Shown: positions 1 to 12,627, counted from the stretch's first letter. The stretch: DNA of 64,000 nucleotides from Hevea brasiliensis (GCF_030052815.1 NC_079503.1:59376735-59440734); one strand, 5' to 3'. The notes: generated by a model not told the origin, from the letters alone. Program-made: numbers and translations.

Positions 1-1611
1 CTAACTATGGTTTAAAAACTAGTTCATAAAATTCCATTCAAATAATTGCATTTCAATTCGCTTAACACAAATCATTTAAGAATTTACTCTTATAGGGTTG
101 GCAATACACAATTCATAAAGCTCAAAGAGAAAATCACAATTGCCACCAAAACATTCAAACTCACAATTCATTCAAAATAATTTTCAATATTAAAATTAAT
201 TGCATAAACTTAGTTGTGTGCAAACCTTCAATATTTCTTCTTTCTCATTACTTACTTCTCCTTGCCCATTCCAACTTCTTTTTCTACTAAAAACACACAA
301 ATAGAATGCCTCAATACTCATTTCAATTGCTACCAAGTACTCATTATATGAGTATCTAATGCATCTCAAGTTAGCTTTGCAAATTTTAGAAAGTTTTGGT
401 TTTCTGGCAGCTTAGTACATTAAAATTTGAACCCAATTTTTACCTAGTTTCAATCATAATTTGGTGAGGTGTTCTCCATGAAAATTGTCCCTCTAGGTCT
501 CATATTTATTTTCATTTTTGAATCACCTCATTTGGAGTTGTGTATCCAAAGTTATAGTCAAATGAATTTTACTGTTCACGTGGGGCTACTTCTAGTAGCT
601 TTAATGACTTAATTTTGGCCAACAATTTGATCGAGTTACGTTCATAATTTGGCTCAAGTTCTTCATATGAAATGTTCTACTATGTTTCAAGTTTCCATCG
701 GTTCAAGAATCACCTAAATCAGAGCTTTCTAAAGAGAGTTATGGCTATTTAAAGTTTACTATTTATGTTACTGTTGATTGCTCTGGCAGATTTATTAACT
801 AAAATTTGCTCAGCAATTTGGTTAGGTTAAGTTCATAATTAGGCTTCAAGTTCTGCATAAGAAATGTTTTACTATGTTTTAAGTTTCTATCGGTTTAAGA
901 ATCACCTAAATAAGAGTTTTCTAGAGAGAGTTATAGCCTTGCAAAATTTACTGTTCATATGGTCAATTTGTAGATTTCTAGATTTTTGGCAGATTTGGTG
1001 ACTCAAATTTGCTTTGTAACTTGATTGGGTTAAGTCCATAATTTGGCCTTAATTTCTTCATATAAAATGTTCTACTATGTTTTAGGTTTCCATTGGTTCA
1101 AGAATCACCTAAATCAGAGTTTTCTAGAGAGAGTTATGGCAATGCAAAATTTACTATTTACATGCTTAATTCTGCAGGTTCTAGAATTTTATCTCCAAGT
1201 TAAAGCCAAGTTTTAAGCAATTTCTGGGCGGTTTCTGAGTTAGGACTCTTCATGAAAATTCTAGCCATATGTCTTAAGTTTCATTTCCAATTAGTCTCAC
1301 ACCAATTGGAGTTGTGTAGCTCAATTTAGGGGCTGTCAAACACACTGAACTTAGTGTGCAAAATTCTACCCTAGGTTCAAATTTTCATTTCTTTAATTAA
1401 TCCCACTAACCAACCTCAATTCACATTTAATTCACCCCAAATGACTATAATTTAACATTGACACATCCATAGCACTCATAGCACAAAAACCCCCAATTTT
1501 CCAATTCTCTAGTTTGCACTTTTCCCTAATCCTATCATTTTATTATTTCCATTCATAAACCCAATGCCAATTCAAACTAAAGGAACCTCAAATGACCATA
1601 ATTTAATACTA
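1..1611 (-). mobile_element. Gypsy LTR F, left visible part
   Basis: Non-coding, AT-rich DNA read as the interior of a minus-strand Ty3/gypsy LTR that runs off the left edge. It carries the same degenerate modules as the other large gypsy LTRs here, for example CCAATTGG near 1288 and repeated 'pretty much any' lines resembling the drug-like CATAACT modules in reverse. It stops at a CACAC target duplication (1612-1616) and resumes at 27187 on the far side of a nested copia LTR. No coding sequence was seen. The assignment rests on motif content and on continuity with 27187-28140. Confidence 0.55.
590..1190. repeat. Degenerate ~190-204 bp tandem repeats in LTR F
   Basis: Three successive units share a core reading TTCATAATTT, then a GAAATGTT..ACTATGTTT stretch, then AAGAATCACCTAAAT, then AGAGAGAGTTAT. 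Unit anchors fall near 621, 811 and 1015, so spacing is about 190 and 204 bp. More diverged relatives flank the array near 445 and 1200. Arrays of this kind are common inside long gypsy LTRs; no function is evident. Confidence 0.7.
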
Positions 1612-1616
1612 CACAC

Positions 1617-2039
1617 TGAAGGAGCGGAAGCATTAAAAAACATAAGTTTAGATCATTGAATTCAAATTTTTTTTTTTAGGGTCTCATGCATCATGCAAGA
1701 TTCATTATTTATCTATTTGATTTCAATGATAAACAACATATTAAAACACTTTTAATATGTTTTTTGGATCTACATTTGCCATTTAAGATTTTAGAGTTAA
1801 CGGATTAATTCACTAAAACCCTAGATTAAATCAAGAATAAGTACACTAACCTTTTGATGCATTGTAGTTGTGTTTGGTACCTTTGGGATGCACCTAGGAC
1901 ACCAGATATTGTCCCTCTAGCTTGTCTACACCAAGATCACCTATGGCAGCCCCTTGAATAGCTTCTCAAGCCTTTTCAATCAATTATAAATTAAGGTTTT
2001 GCCTTTAGAGATGTTATAGATGTATAAGGACACTAGAAA
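1617..2039 (-). mobile_element. Copia solo LTR (minus), U5-side segment
   Basis: This is the left part of a minus-strand Ty1/copia LTR of the same family as those at 43289, 54463 and 57605. On the minus strand the LTR ends in ..CTCCTTCA (plus strand TGAAGGAG at 1617). The left flank CACAC (1612-1616) matches the right flank at 27182-27186, so the LTR was inserted with a 5-bp duplication. No internal copia sequence is attached, which makes it a solo LTR. It is interrupted at 2040 by element A, whose own duplication AGAAA is at 2035-2039 and 25488-25492. Confidence 0.9.
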
Positions 2040-5000
2040 TGTAATACCCCTACGTTCGGTAGTGCGTTCTACTGTTCTAGTGACTAGTGTTATCCGAACA
2101 GCTAGGATGCCTAAAACTACACTTGGATATGAGTGAGGAGACATAAAATAATGAAATACAAGAAAAGAAAATACAAGAAAAATAAAGGAAAAATAATAGC
2201 AATGAAATGTAATCAAGTTAAAGGAGCCGAGAACCCTAGCGATGGGTGACTGCACCAGAAAGTCGCGCCGTGGACCGTTGACTAGCCTTGGACCATAGGG
2301 AACCCTGAAAAATATTTTTAGGACTTAAATAAATTTCTATTGAAGTATAAATACCATTAGAAATATCAATGAAAAATTAATTAATTAGTACAAAGAAAAG
2401 TGAGAAATCGAAAAATGGACAAAACCCGGTGTTACCGAAAAAACGGGAATGTAACCCGAACAGAGGCATTGTGGTCATTTGACACCCCGAGTTGTCTTTT
2501 GACCTAAATTTCCATTAAAAATATATGATATTACAATTGGAAAATGTCATAAAAAATTAAATTACTGGTACCTAATGTAAATAGCAAAAATGGGAAGCTT
2601 AATGTGGGAAAATGAAACGTTAGATTAAACTAATATTTAATTTTAACTTAGTGCTCCACTCACCCATCAAAGTGGACCACTAACTCATCATCTTGGGCAG
2701 AATACACATCTTCATCTTTAACCTTAGAATCAACTGAAAATTGCTCTCAACAAACCTCCATTGTCGCATGACTTGAAAGCTCCATGCAAGTGTGATTCAA
2801 GCTCCTTTCTTGGCACTTTCCTTCATTAAAAGTTGTCCATACACCTTGGGCAGTAGATAGGCAATAAGAAGACAAAATTTTGGAGAGGTTTTGAAGAGTT
2901 TCCAAAGTGGTAAGTAGGTGTTTTTGATGCTTGCTTCATTAAAGATTGTGCGGATGTTATGGGTACTTTAATTGTGGAGAGATTTTTGAGGTTTGATGTT
3001 TAAAGGGAGATGTGTACTTTTGGCAGCCATGGAAACTCCTTAAGGACTGTTTATTCTTGCTTGTAAATGGTAGATTAAAGGGTTGATTATGTGTTTATAT
3101 GTATAGGAATAAATTGGGTGATGTATACTAAGTATATGTAAATGTGTACTTGAATTTGGAAGCTTGGAAATTAGTGGAGAGAGGTGTATGAATCGGCATC
3201 TTGAATGTTGAACCATAAAAATGTTATTTCATGTTTGGTTTATGGAATATTAATGTTGAATTGTGGTACTTGTTATGGCAGCTTGTGTATATGTATGATG
3301 GTGTGACGTTAGACATGTAAATGAGCTAGGTTAGGTGATTGAATTGTTGTAATTTGAGCTTGAAAAATTCTGTACTATATGGTGCATATTGAGTGTGATT
3401 GTAAGTTGCCAAAATGACCAACAATGTGTTGTGAAATGTGTTTTTGTTATGGTACAAAACAGAAATGGCATGAATGTGTAATTTGGTAGGTGTTAAATGT
3501 ATCCTTGATGAGTGATGGATAATGTGCAATAAGGCAGTGTGCATTTTGGCCTAGAACTTTAAGTGTGTGGCTCCAATTGGTATGAAACCAATTGGAGGTG
3601 AAACTAGGCACAAAATGTGCCAACTTTCATGAAGGATGCTTACCAAAATTCTGCTTGTAAGGTAACTTGAAAAATGACCAAATCCAGATTAGTGCAATTA
3701 AGGCCTAAAAATTGACCATTTGGGCAGTAGTTAGTGTTTTGGCCATAACTCACTCAAAACAGGTCCAATTGACTTGAAATATTTACCATGAATATTTGAG
3801 ACATATATCTACAAGTCTTGTGGAGACACCAAAGCCCAGAAATGACTATAAGCAAGTCAAATAGCTTGCACAAGTTCGGGTCCAAAAACTGGCTGAACCT
3901 AAAATGACCTAAAATGACCTAAAGTGACAAATTTTGGTACATTATGTCCAGCAATAGTAAAATGACCATAACTTGGTCTACATAACTCAGAATGACCAGA
4001 AATTTTGCCCCGGATGCAATAAGACATAGATCTACAAGTTTATAGTTTTGACTGAAACTCGAAAACCAAGGGAACTAGGTCATCCGGCTAGGTCAAACTA
4101 GTTTCCCGGAATCTAGCAAGTTGCAATAAAATGCAATATACATGGAAATGAATTAGGTAACATGTACCAACCCTAAAAGGCTACAAATGTGACATATTGG
4201 TAACATTAAAACCTAATTCACATAGAATGCATCGAGGGTCGACATCTTAGGTTGACTAAGGAAATAATAGAACTCAATGAATTAATTGTTAAGCATTATC
4301 GTTAGAGACAGTTTAAATGAGTACTGAAACACTTCAAATTGTGTTTCTCAGTTAGCAAGGACTCAGGGAAAGGGAAGGAAACACTGAGTCAGAGCCAAAA
4401 GACAGTTATCAGAGGTTTGTGCACAATAATTATTTCTTTTGAATTTTCCAATTGAAATAAACTATGGTTATTTGTATGTTATTGTTTTAAATTGTGTTTG
4501 TGCATAATAGTTATTTCTTTTGAATTTTTCAATTGAAATAAATTATGACTATTTGTATGTTATTGTTTTAAATTGTGTTTGTGCATAATAATTTTGATTT
4601 CTTATTTTTTACTTAAAAATTTATTTCAACATTATAGTTTTAAATTGTGTCTGTGCACAATACTTTTTATATTCACTGCTTTTACCAGAAAATTTATTTG
4701 GAGAAATGAGTTATGAATAATATTTGATTGTTTTGGCTTTGGGAATCTTATTTGGAAATTATTGTGTTGCCTACTTTGCCAATGGAAATTTAGAGATAAA
4801 TATGATTTGTGGTTTGTATGAAATATTTAAATATTGTGATTTGGAATTGTTTTTATCCACACTTGGCATGACACTGTTACTATGTTCCTCTTGCATTTAT
4901 GGGGTGAGTGTGATTATATTCCTCCCTCTTTGACTTATCAATCTGGGGTGAGTGTGATTATTTTCCTCCCTCTCTGGTTTACCAGTTGATGTTGTAGATT

Positions 5001-6130
5001 GGATGAGTACTCATTAGCTAGCTAGCCACCTCCCTCATTGATTTCGATTAGTGGGGTTGTAGATTGCTTTGCCGTAGTGTACAACACGGCATTGATCGGA
5101 AATTTTGTGTCATGGCTTAAGTTGTGTATGAATTGGCAACACCGTGTTTATTAAATTATTTGACCCAAAATTTTTCTATAATGAGCTTTGATAATTTGTG
5201 AAATGTAATAGTGCAGCATTTAAATCGTGTTATTGATTTGCAAAACGGTATTGTTCAGTTATTTGATCAAATTGTGTTAGTGATTGGCAAAACTTTATTA
5301 TTCAGTTATTTGATCAAATGGTATTATTGATTGGCAAAACTGTATTATTCAGTTATTTGATCAAATTTGTGTTATATGAACTTTGTAAATTGTAAAATGG
5401 AATTGTGAACTATTTGATTTGTGAATTGTCAATAAAAGACTTATGTATCGCATTTCAAATTGTTATTGTGCACCACTGAGTAAATTTTGCTCAGCGATAG
5501 CTTTTCATTGCTGTCGCAGATAGACAGACTGACAAGGTAGCAGACTAGGCTGCTAGTACTTCAGTGAGAGATCATCGGGTATATTGAGTATACCATATGT
5601 TGCATTATGTATTATAATGTATGATCACTGTATGTACATAATGTTCTTGGTTTTGAGCAGTTGTAAATTAAAATTGTACATTGAAGTTGTAAAATAAATT
5701 GTAAATTATTTTGGGCTTGTAAAATTTGTACTATATTTCTTTTATCTCAGCCTTTGAAAATATTTAAAAATTATTGTGGTTTTGAGTTGAGAAACATGTT
5801 GTGTTGATTAAATGTTAGAGTTTGAGATTGAGAAATATATTTGAAATGCTTTTTTACAGGTTTTTGAAGAACTGCTTTATTCAAAATACAAATGGCACTC
5901 CGCCAAAATTTTTATAGAAATTGCTAATAATTCAAATGTGTTAGCTGTTTCACTTCAGTTCAAAAAAAGTTTTTAACACCTGTAAATAGTGCTCACCACT
6001 GTAAAAAGAAGTAAGAAAAGTTTTAAAATCCCTTATAGTGTATTTAATGGGTTATCAGTAGACGAAGTTGGTAATTCATTAGGTATACTACGGGATCATG
6101 TCATGCCTTACAGAGGGGTAGGGATTGACA
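2040..6130 (+). repeat. 5' LTR of element A
   Basis: 4091 bp, starting TGTAATACCCC and ending ATTGACA, matched along its length by 21446-25487. The first 60 bases of the two copies differ at about eight sites, mostly transitions, so the insertion is not recent. It holds a paired CCAATTGG module near 3573-3595, two copies of a GGGGTGAGTGTGATTAT motif near 4900-4960, and a 47-bp tandem array. Short ORFs in it have no recognisable product. Confidence 0.92.
5229..5376 (+). repeat. 47-bp tandem repeat, three copies, in 5' LTR of A
   Basis: Unit contains CAGTTATTTGATCAAAT followed by a TTATTGATTGGCAAAACT-like stretch. The CAGTTATTTG anchors are at 5256, 5303 and 5350, exactly 47 bp apart. The 3' LTR has only two anchors (24662, 24709). 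Confidence 0.85.
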
Positions 6131-6138
6131 TGTTTTAG

Positions 6139-6150
6139 TGGTATCAGAGC
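6139..6150 (+). other. Primer-binding site of element A (tRNA-iMet)
   Basis: TGGTATCAGAGC, complementary to the 3' end of plant initiator tRNA-Met, lies 8 bases after the LTR end. This is the minus-strand cDNA start of element A. Confidence 0.9.
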
Positions 6151-6287
6151 AAAGTTCTTAAATTATGTTTTCACCTATAATTTGAATATTCTTTCTTCAT
6201 AGTACAACTGCTTAATTTCATTGTTTGATACATACGGTACATTACATTATAAATATGCACTAACGGGAGGAAATCTCCTTGTGTTAA

Positions 6288-7153
6288 TTGTTCAAGAGGT
6301 CTAGGATCCTCGAATTGACTATGGAAGAGGGTGATCGTTCAGTCGATCAATCGATAGAGGATGAGGTACAAGTTGAGGCCCTAGCTCCACAAAGTGTCGA
6401 AGGCCCGATTGTACCAGTTTTACCGGTACAAATTACTGCACAAATGGCCCAGCAAATGGCTAATTTCTTTCAACAAATGGCTGATAATTTGTCAGCCCAA
6501 GCCCAAGTACAGACCCAACTCCCACAAGGGTAACATGAAATAGAGAAGTGGGAGAAACCTATGGGTCAGAGCTCAAGCAGTAATTTGAGAAAGAGAAAAG
6601 AATTTGAGGAGCCCCGAGCTCAGGGATATAACAGAGGTGGATCATCAAGGTAGAGACCACCAAGGTCTAATCGTCGAACAACTAAAAGTTTCTACCCTCC
6701 CTGCCAATGTGAAACTTGTGGTAGAAATCATGGTGGGGTATGCTACAAGGCCATAGGAGCCTGTTATAACTGTGGAGGCATAAGACACTTTGCTAAGGAC
6801 TGCACCAGTGCCCGTAGAGTTGGACCACCTTCTACTACTGCTGAAGGGTTAGTTAAGAGCCCTGTCACTAGAGGTTCACAACCACCCAGCAGAGGTAGAG
6901 ACAGGGGTAGAGGTAACCCAGCAGGCAGCCAAGGCACTGTGAAACAATCAGAGTAAGACAGTGCTTCGGTCAAAGTCTATGCAATGAGACAGAGAGAAGA
7001 AGTTGAGACATCTGATGTTGTGGCTGGTACCTTCTCAACTTTTAATCAAGATGTGTTTGTGTTATTTGGTCCGGGTTCTACCCATTCTTATGTGAGTGCT
7101 AGCATCATTGATTGCATTACTATTCCATATACAAAAATGGACTTTAAGGTGTT
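6288..7153 (+). pseudogene. gag: Element A gag remnant and 5' half of protease
   Basis: The open part 6288-6533 is a gag N-terminus rich in Q, ending in a TAA. The usual gag core of some 250 residues is absent. After 6540 a basic C-terminal tail leads to a CX2CX4HX4C zinc knuckle (6762-6803, C-Y-N-C..H..C), then a polar R/G-rich linker. An in-frame TAA at 6954 interrupts it. The protease follows (6984 on) with the family motif for D-P-G-S-T-H-S-Y, but here it reads G-P-G-S, so the catalytic Asp is lost. The frame is then broken at 7154-7158 by composite B; it resumes at 19802. Confidence 0.82.
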
Positions 7154-7158
7154 AGTAA

Positions 7159-7275
7159 TGATGAGAATCAAGCTACATCCACGCCAAAGGATTTCATCCA
7201 AGGTCCAATTACTAGAGCTAGAGCTAAATCACTTCAGAATTTAATTTGTGAAATCATAAGGAGCAAGGATTATAA
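7159..7275 (+). repeat. Truncated 5' LTR of composite B
   Basis: The first 117 bp of the CRM-like LTR, starting TGATGAGAATC directly after the AGTAA duplication. It corresponds to the start of the LTRs at 11439 and 18975. The rest of the LTR, the primer site, the leader and the gag N-terminus are deleted. A 25-bp filler (7276-7300) joins it to gag. Confidence 0.85.
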
Positions 7276-7300
7276 CCAATCAATTATGAGCAATCTACTT

Positions 7301-10300
7301 CAAGTGTTGATTAGTAGAAGGAGAAATTATGAGCAATCAATTGCAACCTGGGGTGAGATGAAAACTATAATGAGGAAGAGATTTATTCCTAGTCATTACT
7401 ATAGAGAGCTACATCAGAGGTTACAAAGATTGACTCAAGGTTCTAAAAGTGTTGAAGATTATCACAAAGAAATAGAAATTGCTATGATTAGAGCAAATGT
7501 GGAGGAGGATAGAGAAGCCAACATGGCTAGATTCTTGAATGGGCTAAACAAGGAGGTTGCTCATATTGTTGAGTTACATCACTATGTTGAGTTGGAGGAT
7601 ATGGTCCACATGGCTATGAAGGTAGAAAGGCAACTTAAAAGCAAGTCAAAATTTGGAGGAAATGCAGGTACTTCTTCATCTTGGAAGTCTAACTGGAAGA
7701 AGGAGGATAGGAAAAAGGCTGTTAGCAAATATAAGAAAAATGAGTAAAAGGAAAAGAAGGTGGAGAAGAAATTTGTAGAAAGTAAAGGAAAGGAGGTTGC
7801 AACTACTACCCGAAATAGAGATGTGAAGTGTTTTAGGTGTTTGGGCAGTGGACACATAGCTTCTCAATGCCCTAACAAGAGAGTCATGGTCATGAGAGAA
7901 AATGGTGAGATAGAAACGGAGGAGGAAATTGTTAGTGATTCCACATCTTCAGGGGAGGAGGATGTAGAGGTGGAATATGCTGCTGAAGGAAGTGCTCTAG
8001 TGATTATGAGAGCATTAAATACTCAAGTAAAGGAGGACGTTGGTAATGAATTGCAAAGAGAAACAATTTTCCATACAAGGTGTCTTATCCAAGACAAAGC
8101 TTGTAGTGTCATCATTGATGAAGGAAGTTGTGCCAATGTTGCTAGTACTATTTTGGTACAGAGATTAGGGTTGAGGACTTTCAAACACCCTAGACCTTAT
8201 AAATTGCAGTGGTTGAATGAATGCGGTGAGGTGAAAGTAACAAAATGAGTGTTGATTTCTTTTGCAATAGGAAAGTATCAAGATGAGGTTATGTGTGACG
8301 TGGTTCCAACACAAGCTGGCCATTTATTACTTGGCCAACCATGGCAATTTGATAGAAAGGTGATCCATGATGGGTATAAAAATAGGTATTCCTTTGAAAT
8401 GAATAGAAGGAAAATCATTTTGGCACCTATGACACCAAAACAGATTTATGAAGACTAAACAAGGCTTAAGCAAGCAATGGGTGAGGTAAAATCAAGAGTG
8501 GCCGAAAAGAGAGCAGAGAAAAAAAAAAGGAGTGAAAAGAAATTGACTGAAAATGTTGTGAGTGAGCAAAACAAGGGTGGTTGTGAGGAAAGAAAAGAGT
8601 GTAAAGAAAACATTCCAAGAGTGCTTGAAAAAGGTGAAACTTCGGCGCAAAAGGAGAGCTGTGCAAAAAGAGGGGAGAGAAAATTAAGCTTGTATGCTAA
8701 AGGAAGAGATGTGAGGAATGCCATGTTTGCCAACAAGAAAATGTTATTAATTGTGTTCAAGGACTCTTGTTTATCCACATCTGACCTTGACCCCAATTTG
8801 CCCAGTGTTGTTGTCTCCCTTTTGCAGGAATATGAGGATGTGCTACCTGAGGAGATGCCAGCTGGACTACCACCTATTCGAGGGATTGAGCAGCAGATTG
8901 ATTTTGTACCTGGAGCAGTTATTCCCAACCGTCCAGCCAATAGAACTAATCCTGAAGAAACCAAAGAATTATAAAGGCAAGTTGAGGAATTACTAGCTAA
9001 GGGTTACGTGAGAGAAAGTATGATTCCCTGTGATGTACCCATCCTTTTGGTATCAAAGAAAGATGGCACATGGCGCATGTGTGTGGATTGTAGGGCGGTC
9101 AACAAAATCACTATAAAGTATCGCCACCCTATGCCTAGATTGGATGACATGTTGGATGAACTTATGGTGCATGTGTTTTTACCAAAATTGACTTGAAAAG
9201 CGGATATCATCAAATTCGCATGAAAGTAGGCTATGAATGGAAGACTGCATTTAAAACAAAGCATGGACTATATGAGTGGTTAGTGATGCCTTTTGGGCTA
9301 ACTAATGCTCCTAGCACTTTTATGAGATTGATGAATCATGTGTTGCGTGCTTTTATTGGAAAATTTTTTGTTGTTTATTTTGATGATATATTGGTTTACA
9401 GTAGAGACATGAATGAACATATGCATCATTTAAGAGCTGTATTCGATGTGTTAAGAAAGGAAAAATTATATGCTAACTTGAAGAAATGTTCATTTTGCAT
9501 GGAAAAGGTTGTCTTTTTAGGATTTGTCATTAGTGCTAATGGTGTTGAAGTTGATGATGAAAAAATTAGAGCTATTAAAGACTGGCCCATTCGAAAGACT
9601 GCATCTGAAGTACGTAGTTTTCATGGACTAGCTAGTTTTTATAGAAGATTTATTAAGAATTTCAGTACCATTGCAACACCATTGAATGATCTTGTCAAAA
9701 AGAATGTTAATTTTGTTTAGGAACAGAAACAAGATGATGCTTTTCACAAAATTAAAGAGATGTTATGTTCCGCTCCTGTGTTGGCTTTGCCTGATTTTTC
9801 TAAGACTTTTGAGATTGAGTGTGACACATCAGGAATATGTATTGGAGCCGTTTTAATGCAGGATAAGAGACCAATAGCATACTTTAGTGAGAAGCTTAAT
9901 GGAGCAGGTTTGAACTATTCTACATATGACAAAGAGTTGTATGCACTGGTACGTGCCTTGGAAACGTGGCAACATTACCTTTGGCCAAAGCAATTTGTCA
10001 TCCACACAGATCATGAGTCATTGAAGCATATCAAGGGGCAAAATAATTTGAGTAGGCGTCATGCAAAATGGGTTGAGTTCCTTGAGACCTTCCCATATGT
10101 GATTCAATACAAACATGGGAAAGAAAATGTGGTTGCTGATTCCTTATCTCGAAGGTATAACCTTCTTGCCCTTCTTGATGCAAAGTTATTGGGATTCGAA
10201 TATGTGAAAGAATTATATGCTGAAGATAATGACTTTGCTAGTGCGTATGCAGCTTGTGAAAAGAATGCTTTGGAGAAGTTTTATAGGCATGATGGATATT

Positions 10301-11622
10301 TGTTTAGAGAAAATAGATTGTGTGTGTCTAAGAGTTCCATGCGTGAATTACTTGTGAATGAATCTCATACTGGTGGATTAATGGGTCATTTTGGTGTTGC
10401 CAAAACTTTAGATGTGTTAAAGGAACATTTTTATTGGCTGAATATGAAACAAGATGTTGAAAGAGTATGTGTTAGGTGCATTGTGTGTATTAAGGCTAAA
10501 TCTAGAGTTTTGCCACAAGGCTTGTATGCACCTTTACCTATCCCTATTAATCCTTGGGTTCATTTGTCTATGGATTTTGTGTTGGGATTACCTAGGTCTA
10601 AACAAGGCCATGATTCAATTTTTGTTATTGTTGATAGGTTTTCAAAAATGGCACATTTTATTCCATGCCATAAAACTGATGATGCTACAAATGTTGCAAA
10701 TTTATTCTTCAGAGATATTGTTAGGTTGCATGGCATACCTAAGAGTTTAGTTAGTAGCAGGGATGTTAAATTCCTTAGTCACTTTTGGAAGGTTTTGTGG
10801 GGAAAACTGGGCACCAAGTTGTTATTTTCCACCACTTGTCACCCACAAACCGATGGTCAAACTGAAGTAGTAAATAGGACACTAACTACTCTTTTGCGTG
10901 CTGTGGTTAAGCAAAATTTGAAGTCATGGGAAGATTGCATTCCACTTGTTGAATTTGCATACAATAGAAATGTGCATTCTTCTACTGGCTATTCTCCATT
11001 TGAAATTATGTATGGTTTCAATCCTTCAACTCCTTTGGATCTTTTACCTTTGCCTATGAATGAGCTTGCTAGTTTAGATGGAAAAAGAAAAGCATAATTG
11101 ATGAAGAAAATCCGTGAACAAGCCAAGCTTCAAATTGAAAAGAAAAATGAAAAATATGCTAGTCAAGCAAACAAAGGAAGGAAGAAAGTCACATTTCAAC
11201 CTGGAGATTGGTTATCGGTTCACTTGCGCAAAGAAAGGTTTCCCTCTCGAAGGAAATCAAAATTACAACCACGATGTGATGGACCTTTCCAAGTTCTGGC
11301 CAAAATTAATGATAACGCCTACAAAATAAACATGCCCGGTGAGTATAATATCAGTGCCACCTTCAATGTTGCTGATTTATCTCCTTGTGTTGATGCAGGA
11401 ATAGATTCGAGGACGAATCCTTTTGAAGCGAAGGGGAATGATGAGAATCAAGCTACATCCACGCTAAAGGAATTCATTCAAGGTCCAATTACTAGAGCTA
11501 GAGCTAAATCACTTCAGAATTTAATTTGTGAAATCATAAGGAGCAAGGATTATAAGCTGGAATGGCATGACGAAAATTATAAAGGATTAAATTTGGAGAA
11601 AATTAAGCTTGGAAGTGACTAG
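7301..11622 (+). pseudogene. gag-pol: B1 gag-pol (CRM-like), 5' truncated and decayed
   Basis: Collinear with B2 from gag residue ~170 onward. Open stretches: gag core 7301-7747, zinc knuckle CX2CX4HX4C and protease (D-E-G-S) 7760-8248, then 8249-8458, 8477-8974, RT start 9008-9196, RT with intact Y-F-D-D 9193-9720, RNase H plus integrase 9760-11097, and the integrase tail 11098-11622. Against B2 the breaks are stops at about 7745 (GAA to TAA), 8246 (CGA to TGA), 8456 and 8972 (CAA to TAA), 9718 (TGG to TAG), 11095 (GAA to TAA), plus a 1-base loss near 9160. The integrase S-D-x-D site reads S-S-R-D, so a catalytic Asp is gone. The last 60 codons lie inside the LTR at 11439. Confidence 0.9.
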
Positions 11623-12262
11623 GTGTCATATGGAGCATTAGGTTACATGGAATAACCTGTGGACATTCATGCACTAGATCCAACCCATGTACATGCATCT
11701 GCTGACACCTTTTTCAAGGAATATTCCTTGCTGTTATAACCACCTCTCTTTTGGACTTAAATGCCCTTTACTTGCTGCTGTATTAAATTTACTTTTTGTA
11801 AGGAGTTTTTAGTCTTTTGATAGATTAATTTTTTGTTTGGACTTAAAGCTCCTTACAGCTGTTACTAAAATAGGGATATTTTTGTCTTTAGCTTTGAAGT
11901 CAAGAGGCTTTAAATACAAGTGTAATGAGAGAGTGGAGGACACACTTTGAATATTAATGAAAGATTGTTTCTGCTCCTTTAGTGAGTAAAGTGGCTGTTG
12001 CCTTTGTTCTTGTGAAGCTCATTAACTTGCTGATATTTCCATCTTGCAAGGTTTAATGTGCATAATATTCTTGGTTTATTCATTCTCCATATGAATTAGG
12101 TCAAGAATCCCATTTCTGATATTTTCTTTGAATTACACAGCAATCTGATTGTGTTGGTTCAAAGAATCAAATTCATACATCTTGATTTGGTGCTTTCCAT
12201 ATTGTTCCTTTAATCCTTGAATGTGGGTTTTCAAGTTACCAATTACTTGAAGGTTCACATCA
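11439..12262 (+). repeat. Shared middle LTR of composite B
   Basis: 824 bp, TGATGAG..CACATCA, preceded by the purine tract GAAGGGGAA (11430-11438). It serves as 3' LTR of B1 and stands upstream of B2. The TATA-like site is TTTAAATA (11909-11916), whereas the LTR at 18975 has TATAAATA. By eye it differs more from the two outer LTRs than they do from each other in their first 60 bases. Confidence 0.85.
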
Positions 12263-12268
12263 GTTTAA

Positions 12269-12627
12269 TGATATGAATCTGCCTAACTCCACCTCAAAAG
12301 CTAGCTCACAAGGGGAGGTTTGCAAACCCATATATATAATACCCAAGACATCCCTGCAGAACCGATGTGGGACGCATCATTCTCGACCCTTTAGACTGAA
12401 CGTCCTCGTGAAGCAACAGGGTTCATGACTCGTTCACCCCGACTTCTCTCGAAGAACGTCAGGGAACCTTTGTACATGGCCCATAGACCCATACAGAGTG
12501 ATGCTCTGATACCAAATGATATGAATCTGCCTAACTTCACCTCAAAAGCTAGCTCACAAGGGGAGGTTTGCAAACCCATATATATATTACCCAAGACCTC
12601 CCTGCAGAATCGATGTGGGACGCATCA
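12269..12627 (-). mobile_element. TRIM (small non-autonomous LTR element), antisense
   Basis: 359 bp with two 111-bp direct repeats (12269-12379 and 12517-12627), each TGATATGAATC..GACGCATCA on the plus strand, so TG..CA on either strand. GCTCTGATACCA at 12503-12514 is the reverse complement of the tRNA-iMet primer site and lies 2 bases from the right repeat. The element therefore reads on the minus strand. The interior is about 137 bp and non-coding. Flanks (TTTAA left, TAATT right) do not form a clean duplication. Confidence 0.85.

Noticed and set aside
4724..4933. 69-residue ORF in LTR A
   Set aside because: AT-rich LTR sequence, not conserved as a frame in the other LTR at 24130-24340 (a stop appears); no domain.
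6139..6150. tRNA-Met gene fragment
   Set aside because: Only the 12-base complement of the tRNA 3' end is present, next to an LTR end; it is a primer-binding site, as at the other elements.
11654..12262. B LTR starting at TGTGGACAT (about 610 bp)
   Set aside because: No purine tract precedes it. The TGATGAG start fits the purine tract, the AGTAA duplication at 7154 and the inverted CATCA end.
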